This document shows positions 1 to 11,400 of a DNA stretch of 64,000 nucleotides, piece after piece. The stretch is from Mayamaea pseudoterrestris (lineage: Eukaryota > Bacillariophyta > Bacillariophyceae > Sellaphorales > Sellaphoraceae). Numbering within the stretch: the stretch's first letter is position 1; the number at the start of each line of letters is the position of its first letter. The stretch is from assembly GCA_027923505.1 (NCBI GenBank), contig BROI01000040.1, positions 1 to 64,000 on the forward strand, in the 5' to 3' direction. The notes below the pieces were generated by a model. That model had not been told where the DNA came from. It searched no databases and saw only the letters and a program-made list of their open reading frames with translations. The position numbers and the translations under genes were made by a program.

Positions 1-2
1 CG

Positions 3-1229
3 GACGCCACGACCAATGTATTGTCCGGGCCAATGCATCCGTTGCTAGCGGCCTTGCTAGTGGCGGTGGATCGCGAGGATGGTGCCGAAGCCAACTTGCG
101 CATTGGAGCAACATCGGCCATTTCCGAGTTGATTACATCGGGAGCGCCCGATTGTTTGGCCATCTACAAGGAGTTTTTACCGGTCATTGTGGATCGCATT
201 CAGAAACTGCTCAAGCTATCTCCATTGACATCGGAAGACAGGGAGGAAATGGAGAGTTCAATTTCGCAGTATTGCGGCATTGTACAAATGTTGTTTCAGC
301 GCTTGTCGCCGGAGGATGTTGGCGCTCTTGCGGACACTTGCATGGAAGGGGTCATGGAGATTTTGAATAGATCGATTGCAGCTTGTCTGGAGGATGCGTT
401 TTTGGTCATTGCTGGTGTGGCGAGTTGCTTGGACGAGCGCTTCAATGTACGTAGGGCAGCATGCTTGTGGCGTAACACTGTATGTCATTGTTTCGTTGTT
501 CTCACGCACACATACTTACGTTTCGCTTAACTACAGAAATACCTTTCGCACATTATTCCGCATGTCATTCAAGGCTTACGAAGCTTCCAGGCGCAGGAGC
601 TTTGCATCATCTCCGTCGGTGTCGTTGTCGACATTTGCACTGCCGTTGGCCCGGCGATTCAGCCTTACTGCGACCAAATTGTGGAAGCCTTGAAAACGAC
701 GCTTGCGGACTCGCACGTTCCTCGCGACGTCAAGCCGGTGGTAATTTCATGTTTCGGTGACATTGCCTTGGCCATTACTGGTGCCTACGAGCCATACGTG
801 GAGGTGAGCGCCATGTTGCTCATGCAGGCGTCGCGGCAGTGCATGACGAGCTCGGACGATGACGACATGCTTTCCTTCATCAACGACTTGCGCTTGGCCA
901 TTCTCGAAGCATATTCCGGCATTGTCATTGGCCTTGCCGACGGAAACAAGCTCCACTTGTTCATGGCGAGCGTGCAGTCCATTTTTCAGTTTTTGGAATA
1001 CTTGTCGACGCCGGAATCCGACAAGGACGATCGCGTCTTGGCCAAGGCGGTCGCGCTGGTGGGCGACATTGTCCAGCAGCTGCAATCCAACTACAAGGAC
1101 AGTATCAAGGCTGCCGTGAACCAAGCTTGGCTGGGCAACTTGCTGATGGAGGCTAGCGTTTCCAGCGACGAGGCGCGACAGAATGCAATTTGGACCCGCA
1201 GCATTTGCGAGGAAGTCATGCGCAGCTAG
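3..1229 (+). CDS. KPNB1: Importin subunit beta-1 (karyopherin beta), C-terminal part, partial
   Basis: The protein is the nuclear import receptor that carries importin-alpha/NLS cargo through the pore. The gene is cut by the window start. The frame is open from base 3, exon 1 ends at 446 before GTACGT, and the next exon runs 537..1229 after a CTACAG acceptor (90-bp intron). The joined sequence is a run of HEAT-type helices. The stretch after the intron (VKPVVISCFGDIALAITG, then DYLxELR-like FINDLRLAILEAYSGIVIGL) matches the last third of animal and plant importin-beta closely. The ending (ARQNAIWTRSICEEVMRS) corresponds to the family's final helix, so the C-terminus is complete. The N-terminal Ran-binding part lies outside the window. 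The assignment is firm; the intron is inferred from splice signals and restored homology. Confidence 0.88.
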
Positions 1230-1611
1230 AGTAATAGCTGGCGCCAAGGCGACTGTAATATGCACGCAGCCTCCCGAGAAGCAACGATGATATATCTTTG
1301 GTTCTCGGGACTCTGCGAGATGAAACGACGAGGCGATTCGTATTCGAATGGCGCTCCTCCTTTCCTCATTATTAGGCGCTTGCGTTGCCCCTACCACGTT
1401 TCGTAGCGGGACGCTAAAGCTTGCCTCTATGGTAGTACTAATACTATAGCCAATCAAAATTTACGATGTGAAAGTGCTTGTCAATTGCGACGATGTTCCA
1501 CTCGATGCAACATGGAATATCAGCTGTCGCATCACCACTCAGCACGACACGCCTCATTCGTTCGTTCCATCCACTCGCATTTCATTCATCCACCGAAACA
1601 ATCACTGCACC

Positions 1612-2259
1612 ATGTCGACTGCATCATCGGACATTATTCGCATCGCCACCACCGTGGGACTGGTGCAGCTCGTTTGCAGCTTTGTTGCGAATCGCTACTA
1701 CTTTACAAAGGATGAATACTTGCGCGCCGTCGAGGCCGTGCATCGCTGTAAGTGGAATTTGCAGCGCGAGCAAGAGTTGCTGCGTCACGCCAGCAATAGC
1801 AGTAACGTTTCAATACACGAAACCAAGATTGTCAAATACCAGGAAACGCTCCGTAAAGCAAACGCGACACTGGGCGCCTACTTTGTCTTTCCCAACGTCA
1901 TTACGGCAATCATTTTCATGATTTTGCTGCGCATACTCGCGGCCGAGTTTGGTGGACGCATCGTGGCGTTTCTACCCTTCGCGCCCTTTACGCTGTTGCA
2001 TCGTTTAACGGGGCGGGGATTGGAGTTTGCGGAAATAAGTGTCAATGGATTGTTTGGCAATAATGATGATTCACTCGTTGCATTGTACGACATCAGACAG
2101 GCCGCCTCGTACATGTTCGTCTACGTGCTGTGCAATTTGTCGGTCAAGGTTTACGTCAACCAGTTGTTTGGCACCGCGGCGCCGCCGGGCGCCGAGGGAG
2201 CCTTGATGGAGCAAGCCATGCGGAATTACGAGAAAAGTGTTATGAAAAAGATGGAATGA
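1612..2259 (+). CDS. TMCO1: TMCO1 / EMC3-family ER calcium-load-activated channel
   Basis: A 215-residue intronless gene. I start it at the ATG at 1612 (context CACCATGTCG), not at the longer open frame, because it gives the usual family length. Membrane segments are visible at about residues 8-28, 88-108 and 165-185. A charged coiled coil (about 35-85) lies between the first two, as in the Oxa1/YidC-related DUF106 proteins. The signature GGRIVAFLPFAPFTLL (114-129) and the segment YMFVYVLCNLSVKVYVNQLFG match human TMCO1 (GRVVAKLPFTPL; FLYILCTMSIRQNIQKILG). The family forms a Ca2+ leak channel in the ER and takes part in the multipass translocon. It has an extra 20-residue loop (about 137-158) before the third span. 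EMC3 is the alternative, but the motif favours TMCO1. Confidence 0.85.
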   Translation: MSTASSDIIRIATTVGLVQLVCSFVANRYYFTKDEYLRAVEAVHRCKWNLQREQELLRHASNSSNVSIHETKIVKYQETLRKANATLGAYFVFPNVITAIIFMILLRILAAEFGGRIVAFLPFAPFTLLHRLTGRGLEFAEISVNGLFGNNDDSLVALYDIRQAASYMFVYVLCNLSVKVYVNQLFGTAAPPGAEGALMEQAMRNYEKSVMKKME

Positions 2260-2906
2260 AAATACAAGACGGAATAGGCATGCGCGACGATGCGGTGACG
2301 CGAAAATGCGGTGAAAGGTTGACGCGGCTTCGTTTCTGATTAATTTAACAGCGCTAAATGAGTCTCCACGACTCGATGCCTCCAGTAACTACAACACTGT
2401 AACTAATGGTTGTATATACATGATTGATACTTTATAGTGGCATGTCATGAACACCATACGTAAGCAAGCACTTTCTTGCAGTCTATGGCGTAGCTGGGTT
2501 CAACATGATTGTGGTTTTGACGACAAATTGCGGGCCTTGTAGACAATGCAGAGGAGCCGTGACTCTCTACTTCTTTCGAGTAACTGTCGCCATGAAGGCA
2601 TCCGACAATTCACGTGAGAGCTTGCAGTGACTCGCATCGCAGGAAGAGGCGACTCTCTCTTTTACATTAAGACTATACAGTTGGGTTCAATGACAGTGTT
2701 TGCCTATTACAACTAAAAGTCGTCATTACTCACTATGCCTGCTAAAAGTGTAATGCTCACATTCTCACCAACGAGTAGTTGCAGCAGCATGCATGCAGGC
2801 CTGCTTTTGATGAACACTCGTCAAGCCACAAAACTTGCGCGCGCGGACCAACATCATTTACCATTGCTTCGTCACATTTTCGTTTGTCGTCTTACATCAT
2901 TATCAT
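2260..2906. other. Intergenic, convergent 3' ends
   Basis: This stretch lies between the 3' ends of the TMCO1-like and cyclophilin-like genes. It should hold both 3' UTRs and polyadenylation signals. I see no supported gene; the short open frames at 2735-2938 have no family features. Confidence 0.5.
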
Positions 2907-3869
2907 TCATGTTTCATCCACAATACTGCACCCCGTAATGTAGTCCAAGTTTGGAAACTCGCGCAAAACGTACTCGTGCGCGTTTGGCAGCAACATTTTG
3001 TCTTGATCCGGCCCATCCTCACCGTACCCTGTATATACTTGCGACAGCGTTTCGAACGAGTGACTACCAATCAGCTCGGCCCACGGCACTTCGTACACTT
3101 CCTTGCCAAGCTGATTCTCGTTGGAGAGCGCGACAAAGAATTGGCGGCCGCGCGTCTTGGGGCCGTAACCAGTGTAGCCAAAGTAGCCAGTGTGAAAGTG
3201 AATGTGATTGCTGCTGCTGTTGCTACCATTCTCGTCATGATCCTCCACCTTCAACCACTGCGAATCATCGGGAATCTTACTAGCCCACTCGTCGCTGCGC
3301 AACCCCGCCAGTCCAAACTGGCAGATCCAGTTGGAAACGCACCGCATGAGTGGCACTTGCAAAAAGTAGTTTTGAGAAACCATTTGTAGAAAGCGAGATG
3401 CACCGTGCGGGGCCCACGAATGACGCACCACCAAGTTCCATGGACCGGCCGTGGTGGTGCAGCAGACCAGTGTGAGTTTGTTGTTAAAATTGCTGTTACT
3501 TGATGTGAATGACGATGTTCGTGTTGATTGCTTCATCTGCTCATTATCGGGAAGCTCCAAGTGCAAACGATCCGACGGTGATAAATCGCTAAAGCTCTGG
3601 TAGGGGCACGTCAAGCCAGGAATTTCCTGGCGCAAATGGTCGTCTAGATAGACGGTATGTAAATGATGTAATGCTGTAGCATTGTGACTATTATGATGTT
3701 TCCACGGCTGCCACGGAAAATGTTGCTTTCCAAGAAGCATGAAAACACCAAAGGCAGCTGCTGCAACGGCAAGGAGTAACACGAGTCCAAGTGGTTGTCG
3801 CCGCCTCCAACAGAACAATGATGACGGCTGCTGCAACTTGCGATGCGCTGCTGCCGCGACGACTGCCAT
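2907..3869 (-). CDS. Type II membrane-anchored cyclophilin-like protein, copy A
   Basis: A 320-residue intronless protein starting at ATG 3869 (context ACCATGG). One hydrophobic segment (about residues 27-47, GLVLLLAVAAAAFGVFML) after an Arg-rich start predicts a signal anchor with the rest in the lumen or outside. The C-terminal 200 residues show the cyclophilin fold: TTAGPWNLVVRHSWAPHGASRF, then LMRCVSNWICQFGLAG (the Arg matching the catalytic R55 of CypA is kept, the following Pro is not), then GYTGYGPKTRGRQFFVAL, and a VPWAELIG...YTGYGEDGPDQ ending like that of bacterial/algal PPIases. Folding catalysis in the secretory path is inferred; the replaced active-site positions could mean a binding-only role. 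A paralogue lies at 16050-17024 on the other strand. Confidence 0.75.
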   Translation of the reverse strand: MAVVAAAAHRKLQQPSSLFCWRRRQPLGLVLLLAVAAAAFGVFMLLGKQHFPWQPWKHHNSHNATALHHLHTVYLDDHLRQEIPGLTCPYQSFSDLSPSDRLHLELPDNEQMKQSTRTSSFTSSNSNFNNKLTLVCCTTTAGPWNLVVRHSWAPHGASRFLQMVSQNYFLQVPLMRCVSNWICQFGLAGLRSDEWASKIPDDSQWLKVEDHDENGSNSSSNHIHFHTGYFGYTGYGPKTRGRQFFVALSNENQLGKEVYEVPWAELIGSHSFETLSQVYTGYGEDGPDQDKMLLPNAHEYVLREFPNLDYITGCSIVDET

Positions 3870-4260
3870 GGTTATGAATGATGAAAAATGAGCGATGGAT
3901 GGATGGATCCGTCGCGCTCAAATGGCATTGATGCGGCAATGAAAAGACACAAGTTAGCTATCCAATCCATGTCATGGCTGATCGAAGCGACTTAATGCTA
4001 CATTACAACTTGCAGTCAACCAACTTTACTCGTCAAGCATTTTTATGTTCGATTCGAGTTCATACGTAATTGTTAACTTTTAGTGTATTCATGCTTGCTT
4101 GTAACTATTTATTCAAAAAGTGCAACACGAATGCGTCCACTCATCATCCATACCTCGTCGTCAAGCACAACCATCACTTCATCTTTTTTATATTCATGTT
4201 CAATAATTCTTTCGTCCTTCAGTTCATCTTCATTCACTACTCACTACCCACTTATTTAAT
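3870..4260. other. Intergenic, upstream of cyclophilin-like copy A
   Basis: 390 bp holding the promoter of the cyclophilin-like gene and the 3' region of the acyl-CoA-binding gene, both transcribed leftward. It is T-rich near 4150-4260. No gene is seen. Confidence 0.45.
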
Positions 4261-5597
4261 TCAAACACCCGCCATTTCAATCAACGCGTAGCAATTACCC
4301 GCCACCAAAGCCGCACCGAGCATGATTGCACCCATCCACGGCAGCACGAGCAACCAGTACCACCACGTGACACACATGGCGCCAATGTACAACAAACTCC
4401 CCCACAGCAGCGGCAGTTTGTGAGCGACGGACACAATCAAATGCAGCGGCGCCAAGACCAAACCGACCAATCGCGCCGTGAGCGGCTGGTGCTGCTCCAC
4501 CAACACACTTCGCTTGGTTTGCAGCAACACCAACACATTGTCCCAAATTCCCGACAGCTGCAGTCCCGTCCGGCGACTGCCCCACACTATGGTTTGCGCC
4601 AACTGCAGACACGCCATCCAGCTCGTCGACACTAGAATGAGTCCCATCCAGAGTGACAGAAAGGTGTTATGCAGCGGCCACAGAAAGCTTTGCAGCACGG
4701 GCGCCGGCAGTAACGGTCCGTTCCACGACAATGCCACTAGCTCCAAAAACCCCGCCAGCTTGATCAGCAAAGTTTCCGGCAGCGCCAAGATGCTGTGCGT
4801 ATGGGGCGCGCAGAGGGCCTCCTGGCGACTCCACCAGGCTTGGTGAGGCTGCGTGTTGGAAAGGCGACGCAAATAGGAGACGCGCGACTCGGAAGCCGCG
4901 GCGCAGAGTAACGGAATGGCGGCCAAGCCGCGGGGTGATGTGGTAGTAGTGGAAGTGGATGCGACAGAGGAAACGGCGGATGATGCCACGTGGTCCGCCT
5001 CGTTGGGATTTTCCGCGGCAGCTGCGTTACTGCTCGCACTCCCATAGACGCGCACCTGTCGCTCACACTCCTGCACGTACAGCCGCATGGCTTCTTGAGC
5101 GGACAATCCCGATTTACTCTTCCAGGCATTGTATTTGGCGCGCTCATTGGCCGTGCTCGTGGTCAAGTGGGGCGGCGCGTCGCCCGACAAGGCTTGCTTG
5201 TGCAAGGCGTAGAGCTCCAACTTGTCGCGGTTCTGAGTGAAAATGATAATGACGGGGTGAATGAAGTGAGATAAATAAAGCAAAAGATAATTGTTACAAT
5301 GGAAATTGGAGGCAAGAAAGCAAGAGAAATCACAGTCTCGAGACGCCGCGCCGCGCCTCGCGTTCGCTCGTCTCGCACGCAAGCTTCTCCCAATCATCAC
5401 ATCACATTCAACTCATTCATTCTCATTCACTATACTATTACATATACATTCAAATATTTTACACGTACCGACGGCTGCGAGGCTGGCTTCCAAGCCTTCA
5501 TGAAGGCTGCCTTGGTTTTGAACGAAGTCGAAACGTCAGTGCCAGTGCTAAGCATGTTGGAGGCAACGTTGGACACGGCCGCGACGGGGTCGACCAT
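4261..5597 (-). CDS. Membrane-anchored acyl-CoA-binding protein
   Basis: Two exons: 5597..5469 (start MVDPVAAVSN) and 5232..4261, separated by a 236-bp intron with a GTACGT donor and CAG acceptor, phase 0. Removing it joins FMKAWKPASQPS to NRDKLELYALHKQALSGD, the canonical ACBP core. This is followed by the acyl-CoA-pocket signature KYNAWKSKSGLSAQEAMRLYV. The domain is at about residues 25-120 of 366. After a Ser/Thr-rich linker come several hydrophobic segments (about 205-230, 240-265 and 315-360), so the binding domain sits on a membrane, probably facing the cytosol. ACBPs carry long-chain acyl-CoA for lipid synthesis and turnover. Usual free ACBPs have about 90 residues; membrane forms in animals and plants usually have one span, so the multi-span tail is unusual. 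Confidence 0.85.
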
Positions 5598-6829
5598 TTG
5601 ATGTAATGTGTAGTAGTAGTAACTGTGACTTGTATATATATAGGATTCGACTTGCGGCTGTCCAAGATCCGTTTGCCTCTCGTCGCTTGTTTGTGTGGAA
5701 GGTTTTTCCACGAGGCTCCATGCGAACGCTTTTGGATTGTCGACGTCGAAGGAGGCGCGTCATCCATGTGTGTCGGAGCGGTAATGAATAAACCAAAACA
5801 GCCTACTCAAATCGTGGGTTTTCATTTCGCTTCAATCATGTACTCACAGTCACGACAAGCGGCAGCAAACATACCGAATGAACTTGACCTAGTTGCAAAA
5901 AGTTGTGTATGACGAGATCAAGTTGGACTACCCTTGCTCATCGATATCGTACGTTTCATAGTTATGATACAGTAGGCAGCTACTATTAATTGCTTTCGTC
6001 GCCGGCATGATAGCTTGACAGAATCGGTTCAAAAACACTAAATTAGCTTGGAGCCCTCCACTAGCTACGGCGCCTGATTGGATGGATGGTTAACGTGCAG
6101 CGCAAAATGTAGGAAAGGTCGGCCATAGCTACCTCGTTACGATTATCTGTGCGGACTATTGAAGAATGCGCGCGGAGCATCTGGCGTGTGCATCACGAAC
6201 GAGAAATTGGCGCAAGGAAAAGCTGCCTTTTGCATTACTTCATGCAATAAGCGGACTATAGGAGATACGTTCGATTGATCTGGCGTAACATGATGCATGA
6301 TGCGCGCGAAATTGAACATGTTGTTTGTTATGGACTCCATCGACGCGCCGGTCGTTTCTTATGCCTGTGTGACTCGACCACGTCGATTTTCTCGCCCTCG
6401 AAACAAAAATGACCTTGGATAGTTTGTTCGACTCCACATTGCATTGCTGATAACCTACTCCGCGATGCATTCCACGACTTGTGTGCAAGAAGTGAAAGTA
6501 AGCTTTGCATGATCATGGATAGCCTATGGCGATTTTGCAATACTCTAGATTTTGTTGCTTTAAGTTGCAGGCAGGCATTGCATCGCATGCAGGCGAACCG
6601 AAGCAGCTCATTCTTCAAATTAGCGTAGCTAAACGACAGAGCTGCCGAATAGTAAACCAAGAATGCGCAATGAAATCTGTATAACGTTTTGGATTTATAT
6701 TATTGTGAAATGTATGTGTATATATGAGTTTGTATCGAGCGAATATAACGATTCGAATACGACAAAAAAGGAAAAGGCAGGAGACTTCTCGCCACCAAGT
6801 AGTGCCAAGTGCCTCATTCAAAAATGCTT
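5598..6829. other. Intergenic, 1.2 kb, no supported gene
   Basis: This stretch lies between the start of the acyl-CoA-binding gene and the stop of the TPR-like gene, both on the minus strand. Open frames here (for example 6328-6660 and 5625-5912) are Cys/His-rich, lack family motifs and overlap one another. I read them as chance. A TATATATATAG run lies at 5633-5643, close upstream of the acyl-CoA-binding start, and may be core promoter. Confidence 0.4.
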
Positions 6830-7618
6830 TCACGCCGCCGGCGCCGCAATGAGCAACGAGCTGTACCACTCGATGCGATGTTGCAAGTTGCCGACAATCT
6901 CGCGCACTTGCAAGTATCGTTCGTAGACAGTCTTGGCTTCATGGTCCATGTTGCATTCAACGAGCACTTGAAAAATGCCGTGCAATATCAACAACCCCAT
7001 TTGCAGCATGCAAGTTTCCTCGAGCGTGTCGGCGCAGGTGGAACTGCGGCGCGCCACAATGCACGACGCCAAGTGCAATATGCGATGCGCGTTCTCCAGC
7101 ATGATTGAGACATTGCAAGTTGAGACGACGCGACTCAACAACAACTGCGCCATGCCCAAATTGTACAGCAAGACGGCCGACTCCATGTCGGGAACATTGG
7201 AAACGCCAAAGCCCGCATGCTCCAATGGCGAGTCCATGCGCACCAAGTAGCATTTGGACGACGACGGCGAAACTCCCACGCACGAGAGAATCTCCACGAA
7301 ACCGTTGACTTGGTAGGAAATGGTGTGAATCGATGGTGTTGCAGGTGATGTTGCAACGTTGAACGCTATTGCGGCATGAGGCATCATCATCATCATTTTG
7401 TCGCTCGCCTTTTGCAGCTTGGTGCCTATGTCCGTCTTATTCGCATGATCATTCTTGTTTTCCGACGATCCAAAGAGTTCCTTGAGCACGGAGATGCCGT
7501 CCTGCAGCACCTCCATGCCTTGGCGATAACAGCCTCGCTCCAAGAGACTCACGCCCACATTGTTGAGCGCCAAGGCGGCTTGCATGTCCATGCTCGCAGT
7601 CGATTCAATCTTCATCAT
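6830..7618 (-). CDS. TPR-like helical repeat protein of unknown role
   Basis: 262 residues from ATG 7618 to TGA 6830. The segment ALALNNVGVSLLERGCYRQGMEVLQDGI (about residues 14-41) is a clear tetratricopeptide-type helix pair with the N-N-x-G-x-x-L-L-x-x-x-Y spacing. Another helix pair is SAVLLYNLGMAQLLLSR (about 145-161), and the C-terminal half is all helical. Similar short TPR-like proteins are known as large families in diatoms, with no assigned function. The middle (about 50-130) is Met/Ser-rich linker. The start could lie in an upstream exon, because an acceptor-like CACCAG precedes the ATG. The call of coding is firm; the function is not. Confidence 0.6.
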   Translation of the reverse strand: MMKIESTASMDMQAALALNNVGVSLLERGCYRQGMEVLQDGISVLKELFGSSENKNDHANKTDIGTKLQKASDKMMMMMPHAAIAFNVATSPATPSIHTISYQVNGFVEILSCVGVSPSSSKCYLVRMDSPLEHAGFGVSNVPDMESAVLLYNLGMAQLLLSRVVSTCNVSIMLENAHRILHLASCIVARRSSTCADTLEETCMLQMGLLILHGIFQVLVECNMDHEAKTVYERYLQVREIVGNLQHRIEWYSSLLIAAPAA

Positions 7619-8438
7619 ATTCTGGTGCGGCTTGGTGAGTTATGCAAGTTTTGTGTCGCACATTTCTTGCGAAAGAACGAAATTGAGCCGAGTCATTTTC
7701 ACCTGCTCGGTAGATTCATGACGACAGGGCCATACTCGAGTAAATGGTGACGGTCGTTCTCCAGTGCACGAATTTCTCACACGGGAGCCAACTGTGACTG
7801 AACATGACGGCGGATGTGAGCGAAGCGAACCGCGCCGGCTCATTGTCAAATACGGCTAGAACGCGAAGAAGAACAATCGACAGGCGACGGAACCATCGAC
7901 GCGCTGGATCATGAGTGACGGCATGACGAGGCGGATCCTGCGGCACGTGCCAACGAAGTTTGAAGCATGAATGAAATTAGACGAGCGAGTCACACTTCCA
8001 TGCGAGCTATCGACAAATTATTTTAGGCCAGTAATAGCGATTCGGCAAATGCTGTTTGCTTTCCTTCGCAACGGTTGCATTGACGCAAAGGTTTCCGCCC
8101 CTGTTGCGCACTCGCGTCGATTGATGGAATCTTTGTACCCATTTCCTGTTCCCCGCCGCTAGCGTCACCAAACAGTTCATGAACGGGCTTGTCAAACGCG
8201 GCATTCGCTTCTCGCTGATGCTTTAATCTATATATATTGATCGGCTTTCCATTATTTGGTGCATCATGGAAGCGGATCGGAACGAGACGTCGTGAATCTT
8301 TCTTTCGTGTAGTCGCATCGGTACACATACACGACTCATTCGCCTTGTAGTCCTATCGGTATTCGTCGAACGCGCGCGCAGCCACCCGAAGCGCGCGCTT
8401 GTTGCATCGCCATGATCAAAAGTTGAGACAAACGAGCC
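7619..8438. other. Intergenic between divergent genes
   Basis: 820 bp between the divergently transcribed TPR-like gene and RRP6, so it should hold both promoters. The short minus-strand frames at 8023-8453 show no conserved features. Confidence 0.4.
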
Positions 8439-11400
8439 ATGAATGAGCAGCAAGACAATGACATTGACAAAAACAACACAAGTTCATTTTTATTACTATT
8501 AGCCGACTTGTTGGCGGCGCTGTCATCCGGCGTTTCTTCATCGAGTCGCTTGCCGCTGCACGACGATTACGACTTTGAGTTCTTGTGCGCCTTGCCCGAG
8601 GTCAAGAGCGACTTGGAGAATGTTCAGAGCGAACTAGTGCAACTACTGAGCGAAACGTTGCGTCACGTGCAGCAGATTGAGAATGAGAATCATACTACTA
8701 TTGACGACGTCGACGACGCGCATCTGCAACCATATATCGATCTGGACGACGCTGCGCTGTGGGAACGTTGCACCGACGCTTGCGAGTATTTGCTCGAGCG
8801 CGCATCATCCTTTCTGGAGCAGCCGGATCAAGAAAGCAATATTGCGTCGCATGGTGACAGTAGTAGTAGTAATAATCAATTGCTGCTGCTGCATCGCATG
8901 CAACAAATGGTGCATGGCACAGACATGGACATGCCCAAGCCGCAGCTGCAGTGGAAACATCAGCATGATTACGTGATTGACAATGGACGTACCAAGGTCT
9001 TTGTGCCGGCCATTCGAGTCAAGCCACATGCGATTGTTCCGCTACATTTGGAGCTGTTACAAGGTCATGGACTGGAGACGCGGTGGGGGAGTTTGAGGAG
9101 TCGTAACGCAGTCGCAATATCGGAGAATCTAGTTGGTGCGTTTGTCCTATAAAACTCTAAATCATGCGCGCGCCATGCTATATACAACTGACAGTTCTAA
9201 CATGCGTCATTCTTCATCTCCTTATTCTTCATCTCCTTCTTTGTCTCTTACATAGCTCCGTCGCATCACGTGGCTCACGTGTACGAAGCGGAAATTAAAG
9301 CCTTGCAATACTCGGCCGAGCAGCTTCAAGCGACGGCGCCTAATGCTGCATCTGAAAGTAAGCAACCAGACCAAGATCAAGAGAATCACGTATTGACGGC
9401 GACGTGGATTGACACGCTGGACGGTTTGAAGCAATTTGTTGCGAATGTCAATGCCAACGAAACGCGCGTCTTGGCGGTCGACTTGGAGGCGCACTCGCAC
9501 CGCAGCTACAGCGGAATCACGTGCCTCATGCAAGTGAGCTATAAACGAAATGATAATGACAATGGTAATGAACAAAATGATAATGACAATGAACACAACA
9601 ACCAAGACAACAACAACAACAACAACAACAGCAGCAACATTTGCAACGCGCTCATTGACACGCTGGCGTTGCGGTTTGAACTGAACGAACACTTGCAGCC
9701 GCTGTTTGCCGATCCATCCATTGTCAAGGTCTTTCATGGAGCTGATTCAGGTATGTATGTGTAATATTGTATTTGTATAGTTATGTATGTATATGCTAAT
9801 TGTGATTGTTTACTCGGAGTGTGATGATTTGATGTTTGCATGCACAGTCAAGTGTCTCATTTATACATTATCCGATCCGTTCCACTCGCCCTTTCTGTTT
9901 CACAGATATTCAGTGGCTGCAGCGCGACTTTGGCTTGTACGTGGTCAACCTCTTTGACACTGGCCGGGCCGCGGCGGCGCTTGGCTTGCCGAAAAAGTCG
10001 TACGCCTACCTGTTGCGTCACTACGTTGGCATTGACGCCGATAAGTCCTACCAGTTGGCCGACTGGCGGCAGCGGCCACTCACGCCAGACATGCAGCAGT
10101 ACGCCATTCAGGATACGCACTACTTGCTTGGCATTTACGAGCGCATCAAGTACGACTTGGCGCAAAAGGAGGATGGGTTGGTGAATAATGTCTTTGACGT
10201 TTCGAAGCAAGTGTCGCTCATTCGATACGCTGGAGAACCGTTTGACCCAGACGGCTACAAGAGCATTTGGAACCAGCACCAGTCGCGTCGTGGTCGACAG
10301 ACGGTGTCGTCAAATGTACCCATTCACGTTCAGGAAGCTGTGTTGAAAACACTCTGGGACTGGCGCGACCGCGTGGCACGGGAAACCGACGAGTCGCTCT
10401 TTTACGTGTGCGGCAAGCAGCCGCTGCTGCGCATCGCCACGGCGCACACGCTTCCGAACACGGTGCGGGCGCTGCAGGCGCTGTTCACGAAAAGTCCGCC
10501 GGTGGTGTTGGAGCGAGCGGATGAAATATTGGAGTTGATCAAGGAAGCAGCGTCGAATGTTGTCGAGTTAGGAACTGATAATGTTGCGCCAGACACTGGC
10601 AATGACGGTGATGAGGAAGAAAATGTTGGTGCTGAAGATGGTGGCGAAGAAGAGGAGGACGAACAAGAGGAAGAACTGGCGCGTCAACCGGTTGGAGCAC
10701 CGTCTTCCGCTTTTGACAAGCCGCAACACCGCGGCGGCATTCGACCAAGGGGAGGAAGAGACAGTCCCGTCTTGGCGACGGAAACCTTGTACCGCCAAGC
10801 AGGATGGAAAACGCCCGAGGTTTCAAATGCAGCGCTCATTAACCATGGAGTTGTGGATGTGGTGACCACCACCGACGACGAATTGACTACAGACGAGCAT
10901 ACGAATATTGTCAAGCCGAAGGGATTGCTTGCGGTGCACTTGCAAAACGAGCAATTTGCTTCTGGCCAGTTTAGTGACCATACTCTTGGTGTCACACAAA
11001 ATGGTGCGTTGAACGGTGATGGACTGGCTACTGCCGCAGCAGCAAGTCAAGGCAAGAACGTTGCATCGTTAGCAGAGCACAGTCAACGAGCGAAGCAACT
11101 GTCTGGACAAATTGGATCCACCTTGACGCTAAACGGTAACTTGTCTGCCGTGTTGAGCATGCATGCTCCGACGCTTGACATGGAGGACGCTGAATCGGAG
11201 GACGAAGTACGTGGTCGCGGCAGTGACGGGGCGGACACGGATGTGGAGGAATATCCCATTCCTCGATCCATGCGCGAGATTTACAAGATAAGTAACCGGA
11301 ATCGTCGCCACAAGAAAACTGGGTCACCGGAAACCACACCCACGATGAGCGACAAGAACAAGGACGAGCTGGCCAAAGCGGAGGCGCTACTGCGCGAGCA

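Noticed and set aside
747-1457. 236-codon minus frame over the importin-beta exon
   Set aside because: It overlaps strongly conserved plus-strand HEAT sequence and has no motif of its own.
9530-9640. Reading the Asn/Asp stretch of RRP6 as an intron (CAA|GTGAGC ... CAG)
   Set aside because: Removal would delete the conserved VSYK strand, and the stretch stays open in frame.
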